Positions 37,163-45,600 of a stretch of DNA of 64,000 bases are shown here, piece after piece. Every line of letters begins with the position of its first letter. Positions within the stretch are counted from its first letter, which is position 1. The DNA is from Cristatella mucedo (lineage: Eukaryota; Bryozoa; Phylactolaemata; Cristatellidae). The DNA is taken from positions 801,001-865,000 of the forward strand of contig WPIO01000028.1 in the NCBI GenBank assembly GCA_009760855.2. Reading direction: 5' to 3'. Below the pieces are notes generated by a model, which made no database searches, was not told the DNA's origin, and saw only the letters and a list, made by a program, of their open reading frames with translations. The position numbers were made by a program, and so were the translations under genes.

Positions 37163-38046
37163 TGTGTGTGTGTGCACAAGCATGTGGGCATATGTGCGCA
37201 TGGTTGTGTGCTTATGCATGAGCGTGGGTGTGCAAGCTTTCATATTTGCTTGCTTGTAGCTTGTATCTGCACCAATTGTTAACATTTTGTGCCTCAGGTA
37301 GCTCAAATAGCTGTTGTCATGCATAGCTGATGTCATGGCCATTGTCTTTGCCTTTAGGCATTGCTGTGCTTGGTTAGCGTCTAACCACCATTTTCTGGCT
37401 TGATTATTGGGTTTATCTATATTAAAATCAGGCCTATTAATTGACTAATTTCTTGTAACTGGAGGTCTCTGACTGGGGGTGAGGGTGGTCTCAAAACATT
37501 TACATGTACGCTAACGAAACTGGTCCACCTCTATGCGTATAGTGAGTGACTCAGGACCTGCAGCTGTTGCTAAGTGGCAGCATGCATGCATCGTGCAGCA
37601 TCAAGAGACTTTACGAAAAGTCTTTCTGACTTCGTGCACTGAGCATAGGCTGCTGTTTCCTATAGATTTTGGTTGCTGTCTCTCGTGTGACTCGGTGTTT
37701 GTGTGTGTCTGTGTGTGTGTGTGTGTCTGTGCGCACGCTCCAGCTGAGCCGTGGATACTCATTGTGAACTTTTTTCCAGCTCGCTATTAGCTCTGCTGGC
37801 GGCAGCGGTGCCAGCAGGGAGCAGCTGGTCAGACTCGACGAGGCCGTGAACGGTGCCGTCGACCAGCTCAGCGCCATCGTCGCACGGTCTCCAGCTGTGG
37901 CTACAGACAGCCTCATGGAGCCATTGCTTGAGCGCTACTCGGAGAAGCTGCTTGCCGTGCTTAGGGAAAAGCTGGAAGGGATCGGCAGCAGCGAGGAGCC
38001 GAGAGGCAGCAGCAACAATAACGTGCACTACTACGCTGCCACCTAG
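628..38046 (+). CDS. MAPKBP1: WDR62/MAPKBP1-family WD40 scaffold, 27 exons, 5' partial
   Basis: In vertebrates this family has two paralogues: MAPKBP1, a JNK and NOD2-pathway scaffold, and WDR62, a JNK scaffold at spindle poles. The window seems to hold one family member. Exons: 628-742, 4705-4914, 5101-5196, 11605-11790, 12575-12735, 15408-15474, 15629-15742, 17845-17997, 18762-18828, 19164-19370, 19552-19879, 20832-21083, 22018-22287, 22390-22670, 23517-23566, 24411-24514, 24631-24704, 27797-27927, 28730-28815, 30428-30650, 31318-31366, 32050-32291, 32682-32913, 34690-35023, 36807-36841, 36999-37084 and 37780-38046. They total 4,420 nt, about 1,472 residues plus stop, and phase closes at every junction. 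The first exon needs two bases from an exon left of the window. Similarity to human MAPKBP1 as I remember it is strong through the WD40 part and weak in the linker. Whether it is closer to MAPKBP1 or WDR62 cannot be settled here. Confidence 0.93.
1270..3140 (-). mobile_element. Degenerate CR1/L2-like LINE, interrupted
   Basis: Segments 1320-1500 and 1880-2340 resemble, in the same order, the reverse-transcriptase C-terminal region of the better copies at 16497-17345 and 58992-59990 (for example gacagacaagcctagct at 1901-1917). The stretch 2340-3140 probably continues upstream into the reverse transcriptase but is heavily decayed. A plus-strand copy of the LINE 3' end lies between the two halves. 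Confidence 0.55.
1545..1802 (+). mobile_element. LINE 3' end nested in another LINE copy
   Basis: It contains the 3'-UTR with the recurring GCATGCTGACCCTGTGCATG motif, the terminal core (gcctaggaagagatagagtt, then ctgagggtgg) and an ATT-repeat tail. It is opposite in orientation to the LINE sequence on both sides. Confidence 0.7.
3139..3172. repeat. 17-bp direct repeat, two copies
   Basis: The unit ctcaccggtgtgtcagg occurs twice in tandem without mismatch. Confidence 0.85.
6540..6593. repeat. (TG)n followed by (TA)n microsatellite
   Basis: About 24 bp of TG are followed by TATT units and about 18 bp of TA. Confidence 0.95.
7320..7824 (+). mobile_element. Tc1/mariner transposase relic (C-terminal part)
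   Basis: The frame through 7600-7824 reads [16 protein letters not shown] and ends PGGETSY. This corresponds to the Tc1-type LNPIEnLWdeL block carrying the last catalytic acidic residue and to the C-terminal GGxTxY. Upstream near 7495, LQAEQLVHA resembles the degraded QQDNAPxHxA block, and VWLLQ near 7300 resembles the VWGCFS block. Frames are broken. No terminal inverted repeats were identified. Confidence 0.6.
8165..9110 (-). mobile_element. LINE fragment, subfamily 2
   Basis: It starts with an (AAT)n tail and the LINE/SINE terminal core on the minus strand (atagcaccctaagagaacc). It shares internal text such as ggacctctggct with the copy at 26295. It then runs through a decayed reverse-transcriptase C-terminus. 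Confidence 0.6.
10277..10359. repeat. (GA)n microsatellite, about 83 bp
   Basis: An uninterrupted GA dinucleotide run on the plus strand inside the intron 5197-11604. Confidence 0.97.
10484..10650 (-). mobile_element. SINE-B (second tRNA-like family)
   Basis: Plus text gctgattcatcagcctcc, gtggcagaagagc, cagagtcgaacccataacc and tgggtcgtgaaatgcc defines the family. On the minus strand the order is a tRNA-like head with a B-box GGTTCGAC, a body ending in ggctgataaatcagc-like sequence and no LINE-type core. Confidence 0.65.
11055..11185 (-). mobile_element. SINE-A (tRNA-like head, LINE-like tail)
   Basis: On the minus strand it has a B-box-like GGGCTCGAGCC and an accgtggtt/aaggtgc-type head. 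Its 3' core is the one shared with the LINE (tagcaccctagtgtaattc on the plus strand). It is moderately decayed. Confidence 0.65.
11605..12735 (+). CDS. MAPKBP1: WD40 scaffold exons: PLLGRSG and GCADG blades
   Basis: Exon 11605-11790 (62 codons) carries [23 protein letters not shown] and SGLLCEF. In this family that is the conserved stretch between blades of the first propeller. Exon 12575-12735 carries [15 protein letters not shown] and [10 protein letters not shown], a standard WD blade followed by the family-specific PHxLG motif. Phases are 0 and then 2, matching the next exon at 15408. Confidence 0.93.
13285..13392 (+). mobile_element. LINE 3' terminal fragment
   Basis: The terminal core is recognisable (gccaagaaagagatgtatct, ctctcagggtgctac), with little upstream sequence. 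Confidence 0.55.
13710..13872 (-). mobile_element. SINE-B
   Basis: Plus text agcttatttaatagcctc, aaagagctttgacggcta, gattcgaacccgcgaccttg and aagtgagcaccttacctcc. This is one of the most complete copies. Confidence 0.75.
14648..14780 (+). mobile_element. SINE-B
   Basis: Plus orientation: ggcccagtggtaaggtgatc (A box), gggtttgagtcccagtagg (B box) and a 3' end ggctgatgaatcagcctcc that is itself nearly palindromic. Confidence 0.7.
14915..15062 (-). mobile_element. SINE-A
   Basis: Plus-strand text gcaccctaagagaacttaat, ggggctcgagcccctgacc and ccttaaccactgagccaaac shows, in reverse, the tRNA-like head, the B box and the LINE-like tail. Confidence 0.75.
15408..17997 (+). CDS. MAPKBP1: WD40 scaffold exons: end of first propeller
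   Basis: Three exons: 15408-15474 (67 nt), 15629-15742 (38 codons) and 17845-17997 (51 codons). They encode [23 protein letters not shown], then [18 protein letters not shown] and KRNIYST. The SFxTCSSDxTIRxWN blade and the following RNIxS segment are the best-conserved signature of the MAPKBP1/WDR62 family. The third exon is much more GC-rich than its flanking introns. The LINE copy at 16497-17345 lies on the opposite strand in the intron before it. Confidence 0.93.
16497..17345 (-). mobile_element. CR1/L2-like LINE, 5'-truncated, near-intact RT C-terminus
   Basis: The minus strand carries a 186-codon ORF (17343-16783) with [51 protein letters not shown] and [10 protein letters not shown]. 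These are the hallmark of the reverse-transcriptase C-terminal region of CR1/L2-type non-LTR elements. The 3' UTR follows and ends at an ATT-repeat tail (minus strand, near 16497). It lacks the endonuclease and the RT core, so it is a dead 5'-truncated copy. It is antisense to the host WD40 gene. Confidence 0.88.
18762..21083 (+). CDS. MAPKBP1: WD40 scaffold exons: second propeller
   Basis: Four exons: 18762-18828, 19164-19370, 19552-19879 and 20832-21083. Visible motifs in order: [109 protein letters not shown] and [19 protein letters not shown]. All are near-identical in spacing to vertebrate MAPKBP1. The LINE 3' end at 20060-20376 and the (GA)n tract at 19032-19085 fall in the introns. Confidence 0.94.
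19032..19085. repeat. (GA)n microsatellite, about 54 bp
   Basis: A pure GA run that ends about 78 bp before the exon at 19164, downstream of a looser purine-rich stretch (18900-19030). Confidence 0.97.
20055..20376 (+). mobile_element. LINE 3' end
   Basis: It contains CCCTGACTTGACCACATTTA, the element's 3' UTR with GCATGC-containing subrepeats, the terminal core and an ATT tail. It runs in the same orientation as the WD40 gene, inside an intron. Confidence 0.75.
21480..21630 (-). mobile_element. SINE-A, best-preserved copy
   Basis: Reverse-strand order: a GGCCCAGTGGTTAAGGTGCT-type head (A box), GGTCGTGGGCTCGAGCC (B box), then attgcctgaatagatattaa and gctctctcagggtgctatac, and an A/T-rich tail. 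The last about 40 bp match the LINE 3' core. Confidence 0.8.
22018..24704 (+). CDS. MAPKBP1: WD40 scaffold exons: last blade and start of the linker
   Basis: Exon 22018-22287 completes the last blade ([17 protein letters not shown]) and runs into an Ala/Thr-rich linker. Exon 22390-22670 has an acidic stretch, then [12 protein letters not shown], a short conserved LPxWAKKQL-type motif. A 50-nt exon follows (23517-23566, DDDASKGLP). Then 24411-24514 has [10 protein letters not shown] and 24631-24704 has [15 protein letters not shown]. Phases close at each step (2, 1, 0, 2, 1). Confidence 0.88.
23725..23748. repeat. (TG)n short microsatellite
   Basis: A run of about 24 bp of TG in the intron after exon 23517-23566. 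Confidence 0.9.
25115..25249 (+). mobile_element. LINE 3' terminal fragment with long (ATT)n tail
   Basis: The core gcctagaaagagattaagtt is followed by ggcactatacaaatg and about 45 bp of ATT repeats (25205-25249). This is the 3'-tail microsatellite typical of the group. Confidence 0.7.
25855..25945 (+). mobile_element. SINE-B fragment
   Basis: It contains acgaccgagatcatgggttc and gagtcatgcagcaggcaatt, then tctttatttgac. The tRNA-like B box and part of the body are present. Confidence 0.5.
26295..26995 (-). mobile_element. LINE fragment, subfamily 2
   Basis: It begins with the AAT tail and terminal core on the minus strand (gcgccataaaagaacta). It shares ggacctctggct and the following stretch with 8165-9110. 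The decayed RT C-terminus reaches about 26995. Confidence 0.6.
27200..27560 (-). mobile_element. LINE 3' fragment
   Basis: A minus-strand copy with cacttgataaagcaccctc and the GCATGC subrepeat region, ending in ggtctccaaaggatttgag. It is closely related to 16497-17345 but truncated earlier. Confidence 0.75.
27797..30650 (+). CDS. MAPKBP1: WD40 scaffold exons: acidic, Gln- and Ser-rich linker
   Basis: Exon 27797-27927 encodes an acidic run, poly-Ala/Gln and [11 protein letters not shown]. Exon 28730-28815 has [10 protein letters not shown] and ends in a split codon before a GTAAGA donor. For the next exon I chose the acceptor at 30427/30428 because it alone restores phase and has a strong pyrimidine tract. 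Acceptors near 30300 would give a stop. The exon 30428-30650 is Ser/Ala/Gln-rich, as expected for a disordered linker. No domain is visible. Confidence 0.75.
28420..28508 (-). mobile_element. SINE-B 3' fragment
   Basis: Plus text ggctgatttaacagcctcg, cggcagaagagtcttagc and ccccactggcagtggg. The tRNA-like head is missing. Confidence 0.6.
28882..28932. repeat. (CA)n microsatellite, about 51 bp
   Basis: A pure CA run about 65 bp after the donor at 28816. Confidence 0.97.
29637..30032. mobile_element. Non-autonomous hAT-type DNA transposon, 396 bp
   Basis: The ends are inverted repeats: left CAGGGGTCGGCAAAC, and right, on the other strand, CAGAGGTCGGCAAAC (14 of 15 match). Both resemble the widespread hAT (Charlie/Tip100-type) terminus. 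The flanking 8-bp target duplications are ccctagac (29629-29636) and ctctagat (30033-30040). They match at 6 of 8 bases and both contain CTAGA, the known preference of Buster/Charlie-type hATs. No transposase is encoded, so it is a MITE-like derivative. It lies in an intron of the WD40 gene. Confidence 0.82.
30086..30152. repeat. (TA)n microsatellite with ACACAT interruption
   Basis: TA repeats on both sides of a short TACACATA interruption. It lies about 50 bp right of the hAT element. Confidence 0.95.
31165..31218. repeat. (CT)n microsatellite, about 54 bp
   Basis: A pure CT run on the plus (sense) strand about 100 bp upstream of the acceptor of exon 31318-31366. Confidence 0.97.
31318..35023 (+). 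CDS. MAPKBP1: WD40 scaffold exons: Ser/Arg-rich linker
   Basis: Exon 31318-31366 (49 nt) encodes [16 protein letters not shown]. The next exon ends at 32291 ([17 protein letters not shown]). Its start is either 32050 or 32095; both acceptors keep phase, and 32050 is used here. Exon 32682-32913 has [20 protein letters not shown], a likely phosphorylated basic/Ser segment. Exon 34690-35023 is Ala/Ser-rich and ends with [13 protein letters not shown]. An alternative acceptor at 34584/34585 would extend it in frame. The exons are much more GC-rich than the introns. Confidence 0.7.
31907..31975. repeat. Minisatellite, 16-bp unit (gcacgtacacccct type)
   Basis: Three to four imperfect copies of a CACGTACACCCCT-bearing unit grade into CA repeats. 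They lie in an intron of the WD40 gene. Confidence 0.7.
36807..38046 (+). CDS. MAPKBP1: WD40 scaffold exons: C-terminal helical region and stop
   Basis: Microexon 36807-36841 (35 nt) is followed by 36999-37084 ([20 protein letters not shown]) and the terminal exon 37780-38046, which ends at TAG 38044-38046. The last exon encodes [16 protein letters not shown] and [20 protein letters not shown], amphipathic helices. In WDR62/MAPKBP1 the C-terminus carries a conserved helix used for dimerisation, and this segment is at the right place. All three junctions close in phase. Confidence 0.88.
37125..37174. repeat. (TG)n microsatellite
   Basis: TG run with one CT interruption near 37161, 40 bp after the donor at 37085. 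A second TG stretch lies at about 37697-37732. Confidence 0.95.
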
Positions 38047-39161
38047 CCTGGCCACCGTATGCCCCACCGAGTGTGCCTTGCGTCTGCTGTGCTGCTGGCT
38101 CGGTGCGCTGGGCAACAGCGGCAGAAGAAGTGGCCGCCTCTCTGCGTTCCATCGCGTGCCACCGGATGCAGCCGACTCGACCTGACTTTGATGGAATCGT
38201 GTAGGAGCAGGCGTCACTCCCGCGCCTGCCTGTGGCTGCTCGAGGGAGCATTCTTGCCACCTGTAGCACATGCTGTGTGCTGCGTTGCAGCAGTAATGGC
38301 AATCTTCAGCCTCAGCCGTTAGCAGCATGCTCAGCCAAAGTTGAGCTTCTAGCATGACAGTACATGCAATGTGTGTGCCGCCGCTGCTGCTGCAGGCTCG
38401 ACTGGGAACTTTTTTCGGTACTTCATCGCTCCGTCCTCAGAGCAGAGCTACTTTCTGCGCTGAGTCGCACGTCTCGATGCCATCCATGCAACGAGCAGTC
38501 GTGATGGTCAAACATTCCCTGCGCGAAGTGATATGTCCATGCTTCGCCTGCAATGTACTTTGTCAGCTATGCACGGGTAGTTTGAAAACCAGTTGCCTGC
38601 GCTTGTCTTGCCAAAGCATGGCAGCGTATATTTTTTCCCTTTTTATTGTCGGAATATAGCGTCGGTTCGTATGCACGCTGTGTGTGCCTTTCTCTGCGAA
38701 GCAGTGAAACCTATTGTATCTGCTGCTGGTGGTGACAATGCCGAGCAAGTGACAGGCAGGGTGGGGTGAGGAGGATGAGTTTTCCTAGCTTGCCAAGCAG
38801 GTCATCGTTAGCTGCTGCTGCTGCCACTTTCGGAACTGTTGGATTCGTGACGGCTCAGAGTGCGGCCCCAGACTGACTTTGCACAGTCTTTTCAACTTGC
38901 AGCTGACGGCTCGTGCGCCTCACCGAGTGCAAAAATGCCGGGCACATCGTTTGGCATCAGCCGTAAAAGAAAATGCGAAGGGGTGGGGTAATCGGCCACT
39001 CTGGGACGATGGCCGCATCGCCAGCTTCGGTTGCGCCGATCGGCAACGGAAAGCAGCTGCAAATCCTTCGGCGTTACGTTGGGCCGCGCCCAGCTGCATT
39101 CGGCTATTGGCTCGCGGCCTTTCGATGCTGCTTTCGATGCGACTTTTCGTTTGCGCATCGC
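38047..39161. other. Convergent intergenic region
   Basis: About 1.1 kb separates the stop of the WD40 scaffold gene (+) from the stop of DRC7 (-), so both 3' UTRs must lie here. The only AATAAA I noticed reads on the minus strand at about 38647-38642, roughly 0.5 kb past the DRC7 stop. No canonical signal was seen for the + gene. No coding exon or repeat is evident. Confidence 0.5.
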
Positions 39162-39471
39162 TCACGGATTTATGTACTCGGCAAGCCGCCGGTCGGTTCG
39201 CAGCTTCTTGTCGAGCTCCATGTACTGGTACGGCGCCATCTCCTTGTGCCTCGCCAGGCGAAGCTCGTAGATGTGGATTTTGAACATGGCCTCGGTGCAG
39301 TAGGCCAGGTAGTCCTGCTCATCGTCCTTCTGCATGGACACCTGGTGCTGGTGGTGCCACTGCTGCTTCTTCGACAGGTCGGCTGTCTCCTGGAAAACGG
39401 AATTTCTCTCACCTGTCACCCGCAGGTAGCAGCTTTGGCGGTGTGAGAGCGCATTAAAGGTGACCAAATTA

Positions 39472-39560
<89 letters not shown>

Positions 39561-42500
39561 ATCGGCATCCTCATTTCTACAAATGCCGGTGCCCATCTTA
39601 GGAATGTATGAACATGGGCATAGCATATTTCGGCAATGTGCATGGGCATTTAAGTCTGGTTCCTGCTTGCAACGTGTAGATGGTGTACCTTCGTATTTGG
39701 CCCAGGGGGATACGGTGCTTGCCTATAATGACCAGGGTCATGGGCTCGAGCCCTGTACTATATGCAAAGACCCGGATAGATATTAAGTTCTCTTAAGGCA
39801 CTATGCGAATGAATTATTTTCTTCTATTTCAAACAGGGCATGGTTAGCACAGGAGTTTTACATCGGCAGCCTCTGTGGGTTTGTGCCAGGACATCTGTGC
39901 ATTATTGCCACCTGATGTTCCGAGCTGTTTTACTAGTACATTGCTCTTGCATATATCTATGTTATAGATATTCCTACCGTTGTTTAGAGTAGAGCAGCCT
40001 CTTGATGGACTTATTACGTTCCTATAAGGCTTGCTGCCGGGATGAGCCTGTTAAGGTGAAGTAACCCTGGGTGTATTGCGTGGCAGGTGGTGCTTTGGTG
40101 ACAATCTGATTCTTAAGATGGCTGCCAGGCTTGCTGGCGTTGTACTAGACTCGGCTTATAAGCTTGCATATTGTATAGATCCACTTAGCATACTTTTCGT
40201 ATGGACCTAGAACTAGATTTATTTAGATAGGGAATTTAAACTGGTATAGAATCGTGATTTGGTACGGCTAGAAAAGCTCAAGCTTTAGCTCACCCTACTC
40301 GAATGCGAGCACATGCCACCCGATTGGTATGCCAAGGTAAGATGTCGATTGTACCGCTCCTGAGTGTCATTTCCTGCACTCAAATATCAAAAACCTGTTC
40401 ACTCGTTGAAGTCGTTGCATGCCTGCTACTGAATAGGTGCCCTGCCCATTCTTTCCATGACGTCGTTCTACTCCTGATGGAAGCCAATTCCCCACATTTG
40501 CTACTTTCTGCCACCTCCCAAGAGGTGGGTTATGTTGGAAGTCTACTGCACAGCGTCTGTTGCCGTCCACTTTTTAGAGCAAGTTGGTAATAAGCGCAAT
40601 GTCCGGCCAAGAGACATGAAATGACTGTGTACAACAAAGATAATCTGCTGCCGAGCACCTTTTCAAACCGAGCTTGTATGAGGTTGGCCTTGTCAATAAG
40701 ACGTTGCTTAAGGTCCGAGAGGCAGAGATCCTTGAGACCTAGCGCCTGCTCGCGCGTGACCTTCTCCGGATCGCCCATTTGTGCAAGGAATGGAGCCAAA
40801 TAGTCAAGCTCCATCTCCTCTCGACGCATCTTCTCTTCGAGGATTTGTCTTTCCTGAAAGCAGTAGTTTCGGTTGCTCACAACAGTGCTGCTGCATAGTG
40901 GCGGTGACAGGCTTCGGTGTCGGGCAGCCCCTCTGTTGGGTGGAGTGTATGCACGAGCCCACGCCGGCAATGCGTCTCACCACTTCTTTTCTGTGCTTTT
41001 TAGCTTTCTCGTTGCGTTCAGTGTCGTAAACCGAGATCTCCAGCTCGGCCCAGCTCTCCTCGACCGGCCTCTGTTTTAGGATGGTTCGTACCTGCAAAGC
41101 AGTTGCCACAAAGAGAGAATTGTTACTTGCCTCGACGAGAGAAGTGCTTGCCTCGTGTTGTGCTACACGATCGGCCTGGAGTCGAACTGCTGCTATATGC
41201 TGCAGTTAAGGAAGGTATTCAAAAAATGAGGCCCAACATTGCAGCAAAGATAAGTCACGTCAGAGAAAGGCCATCGTTTGAGCGAACATTGCATAGATAT
41301 CCTTGCGGTCCTTTCAAAAGAAGGAATAGCGAATGAAAGAGGCCAGTGCACAGTGCAGGCTTTAACTGGCCACAATGTTTCCCAAGTTGTCTTGTACCTC
41401 AGAAGTAGTGGCTAATGGGGCGAGGCCTTGTCAGTGTGAAAGCCAAAAGTCCAGACTTTAAGCGAGCTTTTTTCCAAAGCTCCCGCCGCCGCCCCCCATG
41501 GATCAAGTGAGATCAAGCTTTCTGTTCCTCGTAGTTGTAGATGAACCGCTCGACGCTCCGTGCCAGTGTGCGAGCAAGCTAGCCCGAAGAGCAGCTCTGC
41601 ATGCTTGCCGTTCTTTTCCCAGGATGCCTACCTCTTCCTCTGACTCGCGAACTCTCCGAATGCATTCCTGCTCGTCGGCCAGCAGCTGCACGAGCATATG
41701 GTACAGCTCGAGGTTTTTCTTCTTTGCTTCGTTGGCATCCACCTGCAGCGGCAGCACAGCCGGATGCAGTTGCGGCCGCCGAGCAACTCAGAGCTGCTGC
41801 TGCTCTCCCCCTCCACGCCGGCTAATGGCCTGTTGCGGTGTCCAATAAACTGGACGGAGGACGGCAGAGAAGGCGACCGCTGCAAGGAGCAGCAGCAGCA
41901 GCACCCCCCCCCCGGCCCTGGCGCCGCCCTTGCGTGCTTGCCGGCCTCACTCGCCGGAGTGGCTAGCCACGTACCTGGAAGGTCGTGTGCATGTCCGGCG
42001 TCATGACGATCGGCGTGCCCTTGTCGTCGGCATTGGGTGGCTTGGCGAACTCGCGCGTCGACGACGAGATCCTCTGGTCATCAGTGTGATACGTCAGCTG
42101 TATCTTATCCTCCGACATCCAGAAGACCTTTTCCCTGACGTCCTCGTTAGCGTTTTTGGCACCATTCCTGTGATACCTCTCGATCATTTTCTACAAGGCC
42201 GACGTAGGGATGCTAGTCGAACGAAAATTGCTCTCGTGTCTCGTGTACACCCGTGCAGCCGATGAGGCCCGCATAATGGGGCAGCAATGGTGGCAGCTGC
42301 TGCTGAAGCAGCAGCCGGAGCAGTAGCAGCTTGCTATATATAGTCTCACAGCCAGCCGGAGACCATTCTGTCAGTCTTACTAGTATGGGTCTGTGGTTGA
42401 CGTCCTCCTCTCCCTTGGGTGCTGCTTTCTTTGGCCGCGCACCGAATATCACCTGCTTGTAGTATAGAAAGTCCTCTCTGTCCACCGTGTGTTCGACCAT

Positions 42501-42610
42501 GGACGTGGGCGTCTCCTCTCGCCTCACCAATCCGTCGACTCGGGCAGCGTTGAAGAATACCATCGTCCTCTCGGTCTCCGGTCCAGGAGCAGATGCTCGA
42601 TAGGTGTGCT
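39162..42610 (-). CDS. DRC7: DRC7 exons: C-terminal half and coiled coil
   Basis: Exons 42610-42381 (AARVDGLVRREETPTSMVEH, FLYYKQVIFGARPKK), 42190-41975 (FWMSEDKIQLTYHTDD, GTPIVMTPDMHTTFQ), 41742-41632 (coiled coil), 41091-40981 (LEISVYDTERNEKAKKHRKE), 40853-40659 (LDYLAPFLAQMGDPEKVTRE, IDKANLIQARFEK) and 39389-39162 (LAYCTEAMFKIHIYELRLAR, HKEMAPYQYMELDKKL). The order, the spacing and the end soon after the LDKKL motif match human DRC7. All phases are 0 at these junctions. The last intron carries a long (CT)n tract at 39475-39558. Confidence 0.94.
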
Positions 42611-45600
42611 CTGCAAATTGCTTGCATATTTCGATGCCATCGATCGCCGACGCCTTCTCGAGCAACCTGTTGTCTCGACGCCGAGCATAACAGGCCCTGT
42701 GCTGCAAGGATTTGGACTTTGGGCTCTCAGTGGGACCGGGGAGTAGATGTCTACGAGTATCTGCTGAGCCATTAAATATGGCATGCCCAAGGATCCGCTT
42801 CAGGTCCTAGTGTCAGCACAATCAGTATAATCCCCCTCTTGCCAATTGTTTCGCCAAGCACTATCTAGGCTTTCATGTGTGTGCACAATGGATGACGAAC
42901 AACTAACTGTACGTGTGTTTTGATAGCTCCGTTCCTTAGAGCAACTCGAACTCTCTCAGCAGCTCCCTTGCAGCTTGCATTGCTGGCATTAGCACTTAGG
43001 TGGCCGCAGAGTCTCTCAAACTGAATGACGATAAAACCTAGTAATTATTTATGGCCAAACCGAGAGCTTCTCAGAAACTGGAACGCCTAGCCATCCAGAT
43101 GGGCTTGGCCAGCATATCTCCAGTAGCAGGCAGTCTGAGCATCCTGTTCCAAAATTACTTTTCACTAGATGATCTAATCACCTCCACAGTCAAGTCTGCC
43201 CACAGTAATCGATGTAATATTGCAAAATTAAATTCAAGCTTGCTTATATGGATACTCCGACTAATCTGGTCAATGCATTTGTGACATTCCACCTACACTT
43301 CATGTAGCTCGAAATTTGTAGGTCTTCCTGCCTGTTCAAAAAGGAATAGTTGATGCAAAACTCAGCAGGCTTAGCTTGTCAGTTAGGCTTGTCTATCACC
43401 AACGTCACAACTGCCACATTGCACTACTTCTCACAAACTTGCACTAAGTCCCTATCATGTAGCATGTCGCCTTCAAAGTTCTGTTGCTCACATTCCTTTC
43501 ATTATCGTGCTGTGACCTAGTTAACTGGAATTCTTTTTAATCATGTCTCCCATCTCAGTACTCGCTCTTCTGTAGGTTAGTTGTGCCTCTAGTGAACTTC
43601 AAATCCTTGAAGTGTTGGTTTTCTAATAAAGCCAGGAGCTCGCGGCCGATTGAACTCTTGTCATCTCCTGATTTGGCGAAATTGAAAACGAAGCTTAAAA
43701 TCGCGTATTCCTCACAGCCCTTGCTCTATCTATGTGAATTGTCCCTTGTGTGCTTAAGCTTTCTGACACTGTACATGTTTAAAGTAACTAATTGACAGGT
43801 TCTGTTTCAGCTTATGCCAAGTGTCTAGAAGCAGATTAGTTCTGTTGAGTGCTATACGAATATATTATTATTATTGCTATTAGTGTTATTATAATTATTA
43901 TTTTCTACTTGTAGGTCATGCTGCCAGTGAGCTCCTGCCTCTCCCCCAGGTGCTGAAGACACACTTAATACGTAATGTGTGCGCAAATGCCTACCACGGC
44001 AGTGGTAAACTGGCAAGCAGTTACCTCTAAGTGCATGCGACCTTCCTTTTGTGAAGTGCTCTGTCACCCAGCCTGTTTGCAAGTTGTGGGTCTTGAGGTA
44101 CAGATGGTCATAACGATGGCTGTAGAACTCTTTCACCAGTGTGAAGTCGGTCACTACAATTTAACACAGTAGCATCACTGCTGCCAAATCGCTGCTTTGC
44201 CAAATCTGCTGCCTTGCCTTGCAGAACCAGTATGCTTACACTCGTAGTCATCGTATGCAGACAGCCTTGCCACGAGGCCATCCTTGCTCAGGTAAGGGGC
44301 AAATTTTTCGAGCTTGGCTTTCTTGAAGTACTTGGTTTTCTTTCCATGTGGGCATCTCATTTCAAACTCTGTCGACGAAAGTGAAGAGAAGCCATTTGCA
44401 CTTTTAGTGTGAAAATTGTGGATTGTGCATTTAACAGAAAACAGATACATTTAGCGATGGAGTTGCAAGAGTCATAAAAAACGGTCATCGAGTGAAACAA
44501 GAGCTTCTTTTCTATCATTCGCTGTGCAAGGCATGCTAGGGTAACAGTCCGGCATCCTGATTGTAGGTTTACTGAACAAATTGCTTACAACGCATGCCTA
44601 GCTGTAGCAGCGCCTTTGCAAGCTCTGCACAGCGAGCGACCATGAACGCAGGGTATTTTCACTACCACTACAAATAATGCTGGTTGACTTTACATAACCT
44701 AACCGCAGCACTTGTGGTGAGACAACCTAACATGGATTGCATCATCAATACGGTTTGGAAGCCTCTATCCCACATGTAGGAAACTTTAGTGAGCTCAAAT
44801 GTAGCAGATTTCTCCGATGGCAATCGATAGAATTCAGGTGCTATAGGGGGTTTTTGTTTGCGTTTACACGAAGCACTGCATTTGTGCTACTTTCTTCACA
44901 CACAGGAGACTGAGATTGCTGGAGATATTCTGGCAGTGCCCACGACGTCCACCAGAGAGGTGGCTGCGTCCGCCTGAGAAGCGTGGGGTCTGCCAGAGAG
45001 GCGGCATGGAGACCCAGACAGGGCCTGTGGCTAGTGAGTCGGCACTGATAGTTCCGGAGGAGACGGCGGCAGGGAGGGAAGCGGTGGAAGTGCGAAATGT
45101 GCCCCGCTGAGGAGACAAGCGAGGCGCTTTCCATGCAACATGAGGCAGATGGCACGGCCGAGATGCTACCGCGAGACAAGAGAGGTGCAAGGCGACAGCT
45201 GCTGCGGTCTGGAAGACGACAGCTCCGGGAATTCGTATGGTGAAGACTACTGGCAATAAAGAGACAGGCTTGCACATTCGAAGTGTGTCAATGCTTTTTT
45301 ATCTTCAAAATTAAACGGATGTGTGCCTTAAAGGTCTGCACTTGCGCATACTGACCTTTCTGAGTAATCTCTATTGGCTCACACCAAGACTGTGGCAGAT
45401 CGAGGTGCTTTTCAGCATTTTCTTCACCGTCTTCATCAGCATCAAAATCCTCATCGGGATCCGGGATTGTGGTCGTGGATTTGTCAGTGTCATTAAGAAA
45501 CATATACTCCCATAATGTGCAGTCGTTGAGATCGAACTTGAGATCCTGTGTTACACATAAAATTCATGAGCTAGCTTTCGACGAATACCTGCAATTCTAT

